A stretch of DNA of 64,000 bases from Balneola sp. (GTDB lineage Bacteria; Bacteroidota; Rhodothermia; Balneolales; Balneolaceae). Position 1 is the first letter of the stretch, and each line of letters begins with the position of its first letter. This document shows positions 44,055-53,178 of this stretch, in pieces. Location of the stretch: positions 372,001 to 436,000 of the forward strand of contig RHLJ01000002.1 of assembly GCA_003712055.1 (NCBI GenBank), in the 5' to 3' direction. The position numbers and the translations under genes are program-made. The notes under the pieces were generated by a model. It made no database searches and was not told the DNA's origin. It saw only the letters and a list, made by a program, of their open reading frames with translations.

Positions 44055-44067
44055 AATTGATAATTGC

Positions 44068-46149
44068 CTAATTCTTAATTGAATAATTGATTCCCAGCCC
44101 AAAAAACCAATTCCTCTCTGGTGCAGGTTGGAAATAACGGCCTCCAAAGGGATTACTGTCAAAGCCGAGACTGTATTCCTCATCCAAAAGATTATCAACC
44201 CCAAAATGAGCATTTAGCATAATATTATCGGCTAGCTTTCCGGACCAATCCAGTTTTGTTTGTAGCACATTAAAAGATTCTGAATAGATGGTATTATCGT
44301 CTCTCAATGGTTGTTCATCCACAAAGCGATGTGTAACAGCGATTGAAAAGCCCTGGTCAAACTCAAAACTAATTCGATTAAAAAGTTCATGAGCAGGAAC
44401 TCCGGTAAGTTCATTTCCAGAGAAATCACCATCTGAAGTATTGTATTCATCAAAAGTGAAATCGCTGAAGGTATAAGCTATAGAGAGTTCAGCCTGATTT
44501 AAGATAGAGACAGGGTTTTTGAGCAAGAGGTAATTGGCATTAAGCTCTAGCCCTTTTTGGTCAGTAGTACCGACATTAAGAAACACAGATGTTTCGGGAC
44601 GATCGGGGCTTGGCTGGTTGGTGATGGCGTCCTGGAGTTTGTAATAAAAAACTACTGCATCAAAACCTAGTCGGCCTTTTAGCGCATTTCCCCTCGCTCC
44701 TACTTCATAATTGATGCCTCGTTCCGCTTCCAGGTCAAGGTTGATGCTTGCTTCGTTAGTCCGTACTTCATCAAAGGTAGGAGGAGAAAAACCGGTGCTA
44801 ATACTACCGTGAATGGTTATTGAAGGAGAAACTTTTTTCGCAATAGCAATTCGAGGTACCAGTTCAGGATCAAAGGTTTTGCTAAAAAGACCGGTAGTGC
44901 TATCCGGAGTATTATCAACCAAACGATTTATCGAATACCTAAGCATGTTGATGCTGAATCCCGCTGTTACATACCAACTATTGTCTAAATCCAATTGAAC
45001 ATTTCCGAAGACTAATCCGGACTGTACTTTTAGCACATCGTCGAAGTTTAATGCACCGGGAGAGCCGGCTTCATTTTCAAAATTTCGGGCAGCATAGCTG
45101 GAAGCTTGTAATTCGGTACCCAGAGAAAATTTGGTATCCAGACCTGATAGGGAAGTATCGTACTCATATACAGAGCGAAGCCCGCCGCTTTTCCTACTAT
45201 CCAATTTATAGTCAAGATTGAAAGGATTTTCGAAATCACTAAAAGTCCCGAATGCAGCTACTTCATTATATAGCTTCTCAGTTATTTGGTAAGTATGGGT
45301 AGCTCCGAAAAGTAAAGATTCATGTTTGATGCTGGCATTTTTTTCAACACTACCAAAAAGACCCCCACGTGCCTGGGTTGGATCTTCATCGAATTGTTCC
45401 TGGGTAAGTCCGCCAGGGATGCCATAATTTAAATCTGAATAAAACATGGAGATTTGAATCTCTCTGCCTTCCATGTATTCTGTTTTACCGGAAACCTCAA
45501 GAATCTCACGGTCAAAGAAAGATTGATCCCTGTACCCATCACTGGTATGATCAGAGAATTTGAAGGAGAGGTGACCATTATCTACGACGTCATCGTATGC
45601 AAGATCGTATCTGAAAGCTCCAAATGAGCCGACCGAAGCTTGTGCTGAAACCCGATCATTCAAAAATGGAGCGGTGCTATTAATTAATAAAGTTCCTCCA
45701 TTCCCGGCACCATACATACTTCCAGATGGTCCTTTAATAATCTCCATTTCCTGCATATTTGAAGGGGAAAGCAAATTTATAAAGGTAGTGCCGGTTGGTT
45801 CGGTAAAAGGAATTCCATTCCAGTACACCTTTACATTTCGCACTCCAAAAGGAGATCGCAAAGAACTTCCTCTTATAGATATTCGATAACTTCCGTTCGC
45901 TCTTTCCCCCATTCGTACTCCTGCAATAGTATTCAACCCGAATACCAACGAAGAATTATCAAAACCGGAAATGAGTTCAGGCTTCAGGTAGCTGATACTA
46001 CCCGGGGTTTCGAGAAGACTACGATTACTCTGATAAGCAACTACCGTGATTTGGTCGAGTTCTACAGATAATGTGTCTGTAGTTGCCTGTGCAAATGCAA
46101 AATGAGGGAAGAATATTATCCCAATGAAGAACAATAATTTTTTAAGCAT
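44068..46149 (-). CDS. TonB-dependent outer-membrane receptor
   Basis: A 693-residue receptor. A Sec signal (LFFIGIIFFPHFAFAQ) is followed by a plug domain at about 30-165 with ELDQITVVAYQSNRSLLETPGS and a barrel of about 22 strands. The barrel ends in NWFFGLGINYSIKN with the usual terminal aromatic pattern. No carboxypeptidase-like N-terminal domain is present, so it is not of the SusC type; siderophore, vitamin or metal-chelate uptake is more likely. Ligand unknown. Monocistronic, divergent from murI. Confidence 0.9.
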   Translation of the reverse strand: MLKKLLFFIGIIFFPHFAFAQATTDTLSVELDQITVVAYQSNRSLLETPGSISYLKPELISGFDNSSLVFGLNTIAGVRMGERANGSYRISIRGSSLRSPFGVRNVKVYWNGIPFTEPTGTTFINLLSPSNMQEMEIIKGPSGSMYGAGNGGTLLINSTAPFLNDRVSAQASVGSFGAFRYDLAYDDVVDNGHLSFKFSDHTSDGYRDQSFFDREILEVSGKTEYMEGREIQISMFYSDLNYGIPGGLTQEQFDEDPTQARGGLFGSVEKNASIKHESLLFGATHTYQITEKLYNEVAAFGTFSDFENPFNLDYKLDSRKSGGLRSVYEYDTSLSGLDTKFSLGTELQASSYAARNFENEAGSPGALNFDDVLKVQSGLVFGNVQLDLDNSWYVTAGFSINMLRYSINRLVDNTPDSTTGLFSKTFDPELVPRIAIAKKVSPSITIHGSISTGFSPPTFDEVRTNEASINLDLEAERGINYEVGARGNALKGRLGFDAVVFYYKLQDAITNQPSPDRPETSVFLNVGTTDQKGLELNANYLLLKNPVSILNQAELSIAYTFSDFTFDEYNTSDGDFSGNELTGVPAHELFNRISFEFDQGFSIAVTHRFVDEQPLRDDNTIYSESFNVLQTKLDWSGKLADNIMLNAHFGVDNLLDEEYSLGFDSNPFGGRYFQPAPERNWFFGLGINYSIKN

Positions 46150-46226
46150 GGAACAAACTACGAAGGCTTGAATTAAGTTTTGAGAAATGGATACATTCCT
46201 TTACAAGAAATCATTCAAAAAAATTA

Positions 46227-47033
46227 GTGAATTTACAGTCAACGGCACCTATTGGCATCTTTGATTCGGGGATTGGAGGACTAACTGTAGCTAAAGCAGT
46301 AATGGAAGCTTTACCCAACGAAGACATCATCTATTTTGGCGATACCGCACGAGTACCCTATGGAATAAAGTCAGAAGAAACAGTTCGACAGTATGCGCTT
46401 CAAATCACAGATTTTTTACTTCATAAAGGAGTAAAAATGATTTTGATTGCCTGTAATACGGTTTCAGCATCTGCTAAAAAGGAGATTTTAGAATTGGCAG
46501 GTTCTATTCCTGTTTTGGATGTAATCACTTCTGGTGCAGATGCTGCCGTTGAACAGGGAGGAGCTCAAAAAGTGGGTGTGATAGGTACATTGGCAACGGT
46601 TAACTCCGGCGCCTATATAGATGCTATCTCCGCTAAAAACGCATCAACTGAAGTGATTCAGCAAGCTTGTCCTTTGTTAGTTCCGCTAGCAGAAGAGGGC
46701 TGGACTGACAATAAAATTGCTGTTCAAACTCTTAACGAATATCTGAAAGTGTTCGACGGAAAGGGTATTGATGCATTAATTCTTGGGTGTACTCATTACC
46801 CTCTTTTTAAACGTGCAATACCTGAAGTGCTTGAAGATGAATCGATTTCAATCATTGATTCTGCAGATTCGATAGCAAAATCTGTGGAGTACTATTTGAA
46901 AAAGAATGACCTTTTAAACGAGTCAGGAGGGAAATTCGAGTGCTTTGTAAGTGACCGTCCTCAGCGATTTAGGGAACTGGCGGAGCGCTTTTTGGGGAGA
47001 TACGTTTCGGAAACCACCATCGTTTCTCTCTAG
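46227..47033 (+). CDS. murI: Glutamate racemase
   Basis: A 268-residue cofactor-independent racemase that makes D-glutamate for peptidoglycan. The substrate motif FDSGIGGL starts at residue 12. The two catalytic cysteines are Cys76 in ACNTVSA and Cys188 in GCTHYPL. The start is GTG 46227, close after the divergent TonB receptor start. No upstream ATG is in frame. Full length and intact. Confidence 0.95.
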   Translation: MNLQSTAPIGIFDSGIGGLTVAKAVMEALPNEDIIYFGDTARVPYGIKSEETVRQYALQITDFLLHKGVKMILIACNTVSASAKKEILELAGSIPVLDVITSGADAAVEQGGAQKVGVIGTLATVNSGAYIDAISAKNASTEVIQQACPLLVPLAEEGWTDNKIAVQTLNEYLKVFDGKGIDALILGCTHYPLFKRAIPEVLEDESISIIDSADSIAKSVEYYLKKNDLLNESGGKFECFVSDRPQRFRELAERFLGRYVSETTIVSL

Positions 47034-47109
47034 ATTTACTACTTTTGATTTCGATGTTAAAATCAGCACAGCTATCTTAATTCAAACCAAATCGACAAAA
47101 CTCGTCTCT

Positions 47110-49389
47110 ATGAAACGAATAAACAATACAGTGTGTGTAGTTGCACTGGCTCTTTTTATCACTGCCCAGGGATTTGCCCAAAGTGTAGGCATAGATCTTT
47201 ATACAGAAATGGGACAGCGAGGATTTATCAACTACGAAGGGCAATTTGGAGTTAGATGGCTGCCCGGAGATATGGGATATATGGAAACTGAAAACACCGG
47301 CGATGGAATGGTTTTCTATAAAATAGACCCTAAGAACCAGGAAAAAACCCCCATCTTTGATGAGCGAACGGAGCAGGCTATTATTGAGCAGTTCAATGAA
47401 GCAACAGGTGGCAATACATCGGGTCTTCCATTTCAATCTTTTAGCTTCGTAATGGATAATGAAGCCATTTTCTTTACAAATGATGGCACTGATTTCCTTT
47501 TCCACCTGGATGACAAGAATCTTAAAAAGCTATTCAAGCCGGAGATAGAGCGTTTTAAATACGATGATGAGTTGATGAGAAGAATGGAAACCAGCCAGCT
47601 CTGGAATGGAACCTATTCTCACGATTACACCAAGTTCGCTTATGTGAAGGGTTATGATATTTATGTCGTAGATACCGAAACGAAAGAAGAGAAAAGACTT
47701 ACGTACGGAAGCGAAGAGCAGATGAACGGCAAGCCTAGCTGGGTTTATCCCGAAGAATTTGGAGAAAGAGATGCTTATTGGTTCTCCCCAGATGATTCAA
47801 AAATTGCCTATCTGCAATACAACGAAACAGATGTTTTTCTTTACCCAATTATTCACGAATTAGATTTTGAAGCCGGCCTAGAGCAAATGCGCTACCCAAA
47901 AGCTGGAGAGGAAAACCCAACGGTTAAATTGTTCATCGTTGATATTGAAAACGGAGATATCGAAGAAATTCCTACCAATAGCGGCCCCGATACCTATATT
48001 GTACGTCCAATCTGGAGAAATGACGGTTCGGAACTTACGTTCAGAAGACTTAACAGAAAGCAAGATCATCTGGAATTACTGGCATATAGCCTGGATTCAA
48101 AAGACGTTCGAACCATCCTTGAAGAAACAGAAGAAACCTACATCAATCTGCACGATAATTTTATCCAGCTTGATGACAACAAAACCTTTTTATGGACTTC
48201 TGAACAAAGTGGCTATAATCATATTTATCACTATGACTTCAGTGGAGAACTGAAAACTCAACTTACTAAAGGTGACTGGCCGGTAGGTAGTATTGCAAAT
48301 GTAGATCAGAAAAATAAGAAGGTGTACTTTTCGGCGTACCATAACATGGGATTGGATCGCTACTTCCATGTAGTCAATTTCAATGGAAAGGGGCTGAAGA
48401 ACCTGAATGATACTCCTGGTCGCCATACTATTTCTATGAACGAAGCTGGCACCTATTACACCAATAGCTTCTCATCTTTCGACCAGGCTCCTACAGTTAC
48501 CCTTCACGAAGCGAATGGAAAGGAAGTTCGCACCTTGATGGAATCAGATATTTCAAAGGTAGACGATAACAATCTTTCCAAGCCTGAACTTCTGACTATA
48601 AAATCTGCTGATGGAAACTATGACCTACCAGTACTTGTGTACAAGCCGGTAGATTTCGATCCGAATAAAAAATACCCGGTTGTACTTCCATTATATGGTG
48701 GACCTACCTATCAGGATGTTACCAATACTTATAAAAATGCTGATGGTTATCAGAGACTGGCGCAGCTCGGTTTTATTGTTGTAAGGGCAAATTACAGAGG
48801 CTCCGGAAATCGAGGCAAAGAGTTTGGCACGCTACATTATGGAGGTTTAGGTAGTATCGAGATTGATGACTATGCACACATAGTTCAAGAAATCACAAAA
48901 AGAGATTATGCTGATGGGAACAGGGTAGGAGTATATGGGCACTCTTATGGAGGTTATGCTACTTCATTACTCATGCTTCGCTTCCCTGAAATATTCCATG
49001 TAGGGATAGCTGGGGCACCTGTTACCGATTGGAGAAGTTATGATACCATTTATACTGAGCGCTATATGAATACCCCTCAAGCTAATCCAGAAGGCTATGA
49101 TTACGGCTCGGCAATGAAATACGCCGACAACCTCAAAGGGAAGCTTTTATTAGTTCATGGTAACATCGACAATAATGTACACCCTGGGAACACGGTACAG
49201 CTTCAAAATGCGCTGATACTAGCGAATAAGAAATTTGATCTTATGATGTATCCCGGAAACAGACATGGCATCAGGGGAGCACATGGACAGCATTATGTGA
49301 AATTGAGACTCAATTATTTGATTGAAAACCTTCAGCCAGATATCACAGGTTCTGACGAAGTGAATGCGAACTTAAGTTGGTCTAACTAA
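47110..49389 (+). CDS. Secreted S9-family dipeptidyl peptidase (DPP-IV-like)
   Basis: A 759-residue exported serine peptidase. The signal peptide (MKRINNTVCVVALALFITAQGFAQ) is followed by a beta-propeller (about 60-520) and an alpha/beta-hydrolase domain. The catalytic triad is Ser612 in GHSYGG, Asp687 in HGNIDNNVH and His719 in NRHGIRG. DPP-IV-like enzymes release X-Pro or X-Ala dipeptides, serving periplasmic peptide use. ATG 47110 starts the signal peptide; the open frame further upstream overlaps murI and is not used. Followed by a bidirectional terminator. Confidence 0.9.
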   Translation: MKRINNTVCVVALALFITAQGFAQSVGIDLYTEMGQRGFINYEGQFGVRWLPGDMGYMETENTGDGMVFYKIDPKNQEKTPIFDERTEQAIIEQFNEATGGNTSGLPFQSFSFVMDNEAIFFTNDGTDFLFHLDDKNLKKLFKPEIERFKYDDELMRRMETSQLWNGTYSHDYTKFAYVKGYDIYVVDTETKEEKRLTYGSEEQMNGKPSWVYPEEFGERDAYWFSPDDSKIAYLQYNETDVFLYPIIHELDFEAGLEQMRYPKAGEENPTVKLFIVDIENGDIEEIPTNSGPDTYIVRPIWRNDGSELTFRRLNRKQDHLELLAYSLDSKDVRTILEETEETYINLHDNFIQLDDNKTFLWTSEQSGYNHIYHYDFSGELKTQLTKGDWPVGSIANVDQKNKKVYFSAYHNMGLDRYFHVVNFNGKGLKNLNDTPGRHTISMNEAGTYYTNSFSSFDQAPTVTLHEANGKEVRTLMESDISKVDDNNLSKPELLTIKSADGNYDLPVLVYKPVDFDPNKKYPVVLPLYGGPTYQDVTNTYKNADGYQRLAQLGFIVVRANYRGSGNRGKEFGTLHYGGLGSIEIDDYAHIVQEITKRDYADGNRVGVYGHSYGGYATSLLMLRFPEIFHVGIAGAPVTDWRSYDTIYTERYMNTPQANPEGYDYGSAMKYADNLKGKLLLVHGNIDNNVHPGNTVQLQNALILANKKFDLMMYPGNRHGIRGAHGQHYVKLRLNYLIENLQPDITGSDEVNANLSWSN

Positions 49390-49397
49390 TCAACAAT

Positions 49398-49426
49398 AAA
49401 AAAGCCCCTGAATTTGGGGCTTTTTT
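49398..49426. terminator. Bidirectional terminator between the peptidase and GH9 genes
   Basis: AAAAAAGCCCC and GGGGCTTTTTT are perfect 11-bp arms around a 7-base loop, so both convergent genes get a GC stem with a T-run. Confidence 0.93.
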
Positions 49427-52040
49427 ATTTTATCAAAGTCATCTTACGGGTTAAAACCCGATCACCTAACTGGAGTTGGTAATAATACACTCCACTTGAA
49501 AAGCCTGCTGCATTCCAGCTAATAGAATGGGTGCCTGCCGATTTAACTTCATTAACCAGCGTAGCCACCATTTGTCCCATTAAAGAATAGACGGATAACA
49601 CAGCTTTTCCTGGTTTATCCAATTCAAAGCTAATGCTTGTTGTGGGGTTAAAAGGATTGGGGAAATTTTGAGCTAAACTGAATTCGGCGATTCTAGAAGG
49701 ATCTTCAGTATTCACAAGGGCAACAATGGGGATAGGATCTGTTTCTGCAAAAACAGTATCCGTTTCAGCATCTTCAAGTCTTAAAACAAAGGAATCTCCC
49801 GGGGCTTCAGGAACCCAAAAACGATTATAAAAACCATCAGCGGCAGCGATGTCTTCTCCTACCAGTTCGAATTCCACTTCTGTTCCTAACCGGGCATACA
49901 GGTTAAGAGTTTCAACGGAAACACTAATCCAATAAATCGAAACTCTTTTCCCGGGATTAAACTCACCGCTTACCCAAATTTCATCAATGACAAGGCTTCG
50001 GTTTGGGCTGATTTTTAAGGAAGGCGATTGAACCCAAACCTCTTCATCATCTAAGTCTTGTAATCGAAAAACGATGGATTCTCCTCTAAGATCAGGTACA
50101 ATAAAAGCGGAGTATACAGAGTCATCAGCTGTTAAATTACTTTCTAATACAGTGAACTCTTCCTCAGAAAGCAATCGGTAGGATAGCGAGAAATTATCAA
50201 TGTTAAACAACTTCCAGGACAAGGAAACGGTATCGCCAGGTTCAAAATAGGGGCTAAAATTAGGGCTTCTAAAAAACCCGGTCTTAGTATCCTCAAGCGA
50301 AAAAGCCTCAGTAAGATGCTCCAGTCCGGCCAGCAAATACACGAAAGGAGAGTTCCAGTAAGTTGTCATCTCATTGGTAGAGTAACTGCAATAATGATCT
50401 AAATAAGAAAGAGCAGGATTTGTATAAGTGTAAGCAGAAGTTCCGCAATCCTGACTTTGGTTATTAGGGTTTGCACCTCCAGCTACCCATCCAGGTACAG
50501 GATCAACCACATTGTCGGCCTCAGATTGGCGATGATGAATATTCATTGGAGGATTTTCCCCGAACCCTGTTACAAAGCTTTGATCCAGAGGATTTCTTCC
50601 CATGATATAATCGAGCACATGTATAGTAGCATCATAATATTCTTCCTCTCCGGTTACTCTGTAAGCGAGCATTGTTACCAGGCCGATATTTCCTGCAAAT
50701 CCATTACTTCCCCAGAAAAAATGACCAGATGCTGTTCCAAATGGAGAACGGTACGCGGAGGTATTACCCGAGTTAATATATGAGTCAGCGATGCTGGCTA
50801 CTTTCTGTTTCATTGAAGTAGTATCGCTCAGTCCTACAGCAGTTAATTCCGTTCGATTAGCTACCAAAGAGAATAAGCCCATACCACGAACGCTATTCCA
50901 ACCTACAACACCAGAGCTACTCCAGCCATTATCCATATAATAGCTATCATCTTTGGTTGTGATATATAATTCAGAGGCAGCCCAAAACTTCTCATCACCA
51001 AAACTCCCATCACCATAGGTGCCCGTACTGATCGCCGGGTTTGTCAAAGCCCCCTGATTATAGGATACGTTTGGATTATCCAATGCCCAATCCCAGGCAT
51101 CTTCAGCAGCAGCCAGTGCAGAATCAGCAAAATCTGGCAAGAAAGGTTCATAAACTCGTGCTGCATGAGCCATAACAGCTGCAAAGTCGTAGGTAGCAGC
51201 CGTTCCTTTCATAACCACATATCGGTCGGCGGTTGGTACATTAGGCATAACTGTACCTTGAAAGGTTGGTGAAGTAAGTTTATGATAAACACCACCGTCT
51301 TCAGGGTCTTGCATAGTAAAAAGCCACCGTAACGCCCAAAGGTTTTCATCCAGGATATCGGGAATGTCATTTGTGCTTTCCGGAATATTTAATGATCGAT
51401 CGTCGAAGAATTCAGGGAATTCCTCATAGGCAAACAGCATCTGGCTGATACTGGATGAAATAGGAACCACATACTTATTGAAGTCTCCGGCATCGTACCA
51501 ACCTTTTGAGGACGAAATAATCGAGTTTGCCGGCCTTCCGGTGGAAGCTGCAGAATTATGAACAAGAACTTCGTCATCAGGGTGTCCTAAAGCCCGGGCC
51601 CATTCACCGGCATAAGCTTCTTCCAGTTCCATAGATGCCCGATTAAAATACATTGCTTTAATAATCCCATCGGTTAGCTCAGAAAAAACATTATTGCCAA
51701 TAGTGAACGGATAGGATTCTTCTCCATCCACAATACCAAGTATATAGGTGCCCGGAACAAAGTATTCGCTAAAATCAGCGACTTTTACTGATTCATCACC
51801 GGGGCTGTAATAGTCATCATCCGAAAGTTCCCCCTCGTAAACAACCGCTCCAGATTCGGCATCCTTTAAATAGAAAGAGGATAAGTCTGTTTGTGGGGTA
51901 ATCCCAAGTTTAGGAGCCTGAGGATAATAACCAAGCTGGTTTACTTTGGGTTTGGAGTTCTTTGTTTGAGCGAGAACTGCTGCGGTTGAGATTAAAGAGA
52001 AAAAAAGAATGAAAAGAGTTCTGGAAAACGTGGTAGTCAT
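49425..52040 (-). CDS. Secreted glycoside hydrolase family 9 enzyme with C-terminal sorting domain
   Basis: An 871-residue exported glycosidase. After the signal peptide comes an N-terminal Ig-like CelD_N domain (KPKVNQLGYYPQAPKLGI near 29-46). The (alpha/alpha)6 GH9 domain covers about 120-570, with the catalytic aspartate region GWYDAGDFNKYV near 181, HHRQSEAD near 497 and the acid CSYSTNEMTTYWNSP near 546. Two Ig-like modules follow. The last 85 residues (AQNFPNPFNPTTSISFEL...LTRKMTLIK) are a Por/type-IX-like sorting domain. The likely role is beta-1,4-glucan or related hemicellulose breakdown at the cell surface. Confidence 0.9.
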   Translation of the reverse strand: MTTTFSRTLFILFFSLISTAAVLAQTKNSKPKVNQLGYYPQAPKLGITPQTDLSSFYLKDAESGAVVYEGELSDDDYYSPGDESVKVADFSEYFVPGTYILGIVDGEESYPFTIGNNVFSELTDGIIKAMYFNRASMELEEAYAGEWARALGHPDDEVLVHNSAASTGRPANSIISSSKGWYDAGDFNKYVVPISSSISQMLFAYEEFPEFFDDRSLNIPESTNDIPDILDENLWALRWLFTMQDPEDGGVYHKLTSPTFQGTVMPNVPTADRYVVMKGTAATYDFAAVMAHAARVYEPFLPDFADSALAAAEDAWDWALDNPNVSYNQGALTNPAISTGTYGDGSFGDEKFWAASELYITTKDDSYYMDNGWSSSGVVGWNSVRGMGLFSLVANRTELTAVGLSDTTSMKQKVASIADSYINSGNTSAYRSPFGTASGHFFWGSNGFAGNIGLVTMLAYRVTGEEEYYDATIHVLDYIMGRNPLDQSFVTGFGENPPMNIHHRQSEADNVVDPVPGWVAGGANPNNQSQDCGTSAYTYTNPALSYLDHYCSYSTNEMTTYWNSPFVYLLAGLEHLTEAFSLEDTKTGFFRSPNFSPYFEPGDTVSLSWKLFNIDNFSLSYRLLSEEEFTVLESNLTADDSVYSAFIVPDLRGESIVFRLQDLDDEEVWVQSPSLKISPNRSLVIDEIWVSGEFNPGKRVSIYWISVSVETLNLYARLGTEVEFELVGEDIAAADGFYNRFWVPEAPGDSFVLRLEDAETDTVFAETDPIPIVALVNTEDPSRIAEFSLAQNFPNPFNPTTSISFELDKPGKAVLSVYSLMGQMVATLVNEVKSAGTHSISWNAAGFSSGVYYYQLQLGDRVLTRKMTLIK

Positions 52041-52120
52041 AGAGATTGATCAATTAATTTTAGTAAATATGAAACTAAAAAATGAAAGTTAAAAAAGATA
52101 TGAATTCTCACGAGCCAACA

Positions 52121-53164
52121 TCAGTGGGAGGAGGTCGGAGCCTGAACCAGAATTGGAGAATTCATAGTGTCAAAGAAGTCTTTAAGAATCAATTCTTTAT
52201 TAAAGTTTTCCCAGATCAATACTTCTCTTGTATTGTCTGGTTGCTCAACCCATGTTTCATCAATCATTGTTGGGGCAGGGATCAGTTTTTGCTCTCCCCA
52301 GGCCTCATTTTTCAGAATAGCAACAGCCACCATATCGAATAATGCTCTGCCAGGTGGATCTCCGTACAGGTCAATATTCTCAAACAGGCTAATGGAATAG
52401 TCTCCGAAGTTAGTAAAAGTGTTTCCATGTCTGCCTTCTACAGGAGCAACAGTAGGCCCAAGTCCGGGCATTTTCTCAGCAATAATCTCTGGAGTAACTT
52501 TTACGGCGTCAGAGCCGCTTGGCTCGCCATATCTAACCATCACCATTTCAAAAGGTACATCCTGTTCCAGAACGTAATTCATAGAAGGAATATCATTTTC
52601 CAGGTTGTATTCTCCGGGATCAGGATAATTGGCTCCTAACCATACTATTCGAATATTCTTTTTTATGTCCGGAGCTTTCTCAAGAGCAAGTGCAATATTA
52701 GTAAGCTTGCCAACAGGAAGTAAAACGAGTGGTTCATCGGTAGCAGCTCTGGCTTCCTTTATAATAAACTCAACCGCTTCAGCTCCATCGTATTCTTCAG
52801 AGGATATGTAATCCTTGATGTCATTAAAATCTCCATTTGCTCCAGCAAGTAAAGGAATGTCTCCATCCAAGCTACTGAGTTTGAGAATTCGCTCTGCTTC
52901 TGCGTAATGCCCATCAATTTCTCCACCGTTATAGGTAGCATTTACGGTTACACCGCGAACATTAAAAACATCCCCGTTGAATAACAGGTAAGCGAGAGCA
53001 TGTTGATCATCAAGCTCATTGTTAGCATCGGTATCGAAGATGACTGATATTTTTTTTGATGCCTCTTTATTAGTGTCAGGTGGTGTTTTTTGAGTACAAC
53101 TCAAGGTTAATACCACAAAAAAAGTGATACAGATAGTTTTGGAGAATTGGTTTATGGAGTACAT
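52121..53164 (-). CDS. Nucleoside hydrolase-like lipoprotein
   Basis: A 347-residue exported protein with a lipobox-like LTLSC near residue 24 and the calcium motif VIFDTDANNELDDQHAL near 41-57, where nucleoside hydrolases have DTDxGxDDA. Later come LLPVGKLTNIALAL near 149 and a C-terminal EVLIWENFNKELI. It should release ribose from nucleosides in the periplasm. It is the last gene of the ribokinase-transporter operon (gap 14 bases from the chosen start), which fits ribose salvage. ATG 53164 is preferred over TTG 53173. Confidence 0.82.
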   Translation of the reverse strand: MYSINQFSKTICITFFVVLTLSCTQKTPPDTNKEASKKISVIFDTDANNELDDQHALAYLLFNGDVFNVRGVTVNATYNGGEIDGHYAEAERILKLSSLDGDIPLLAGANGDFNDIKDYISSEEYDGAEAVEFIIKEARAATDEPLVLLPVGKLTNIALALEKAPDIKKNIRIVWLGANYPDPGEYNLENDIPSMNYVLEQDVPFEMVMVRYGEPSGSDAVKVTPEIIAEKMPGLGPTVAPVEGRHGNTFTNFGDYSISLFENIDLYGDPPGRALFDMVAVAILKNEAWGEQKLIPAPTMIDETWVEQPDNTREVLIWENFNKELILKDFFDTMNSPILVQAPTSSH

Positions 53165-53178
53165 GAGTTCCAATGAGG

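Larger units (their letters stand above)
43839..44066. repeat. 228-bp composite element with 26-bp terminal inverted repeats
   Basis: The 26 bases at 43839-43864 (starting CAATTATCAATTG) are the exact reverse complement of 44041-44066. Between them lie REPIN-like doublet D and a heptamer array. The left terminus has two TTCAATG-type heptamers, while the right carries ten, so the array grew on one side only. The element fills the convergent gap between the LTD protein gene and the TonB receptor gene and stops one base before the receptor stop codon. No protein is encoded inside. Confidence 0.93.

Noticed and set aside
43926-44213. A 95-codon minus-strand reading frame encoding a repeated FNVQCSM peptide
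   Set aside because: The peptide repeat is only the translation of the ATTGAAC heptamer array. The frame overlaps the end of the TonB receptor gene and the REPIN-like doublet and has no independent support.
46951-47109. Upstream extension of the DPP-IV-like peptidase
   Set aside because: It would overlap murI and bury the signal peptide. ATG 47110 starts a proper signal sequence.
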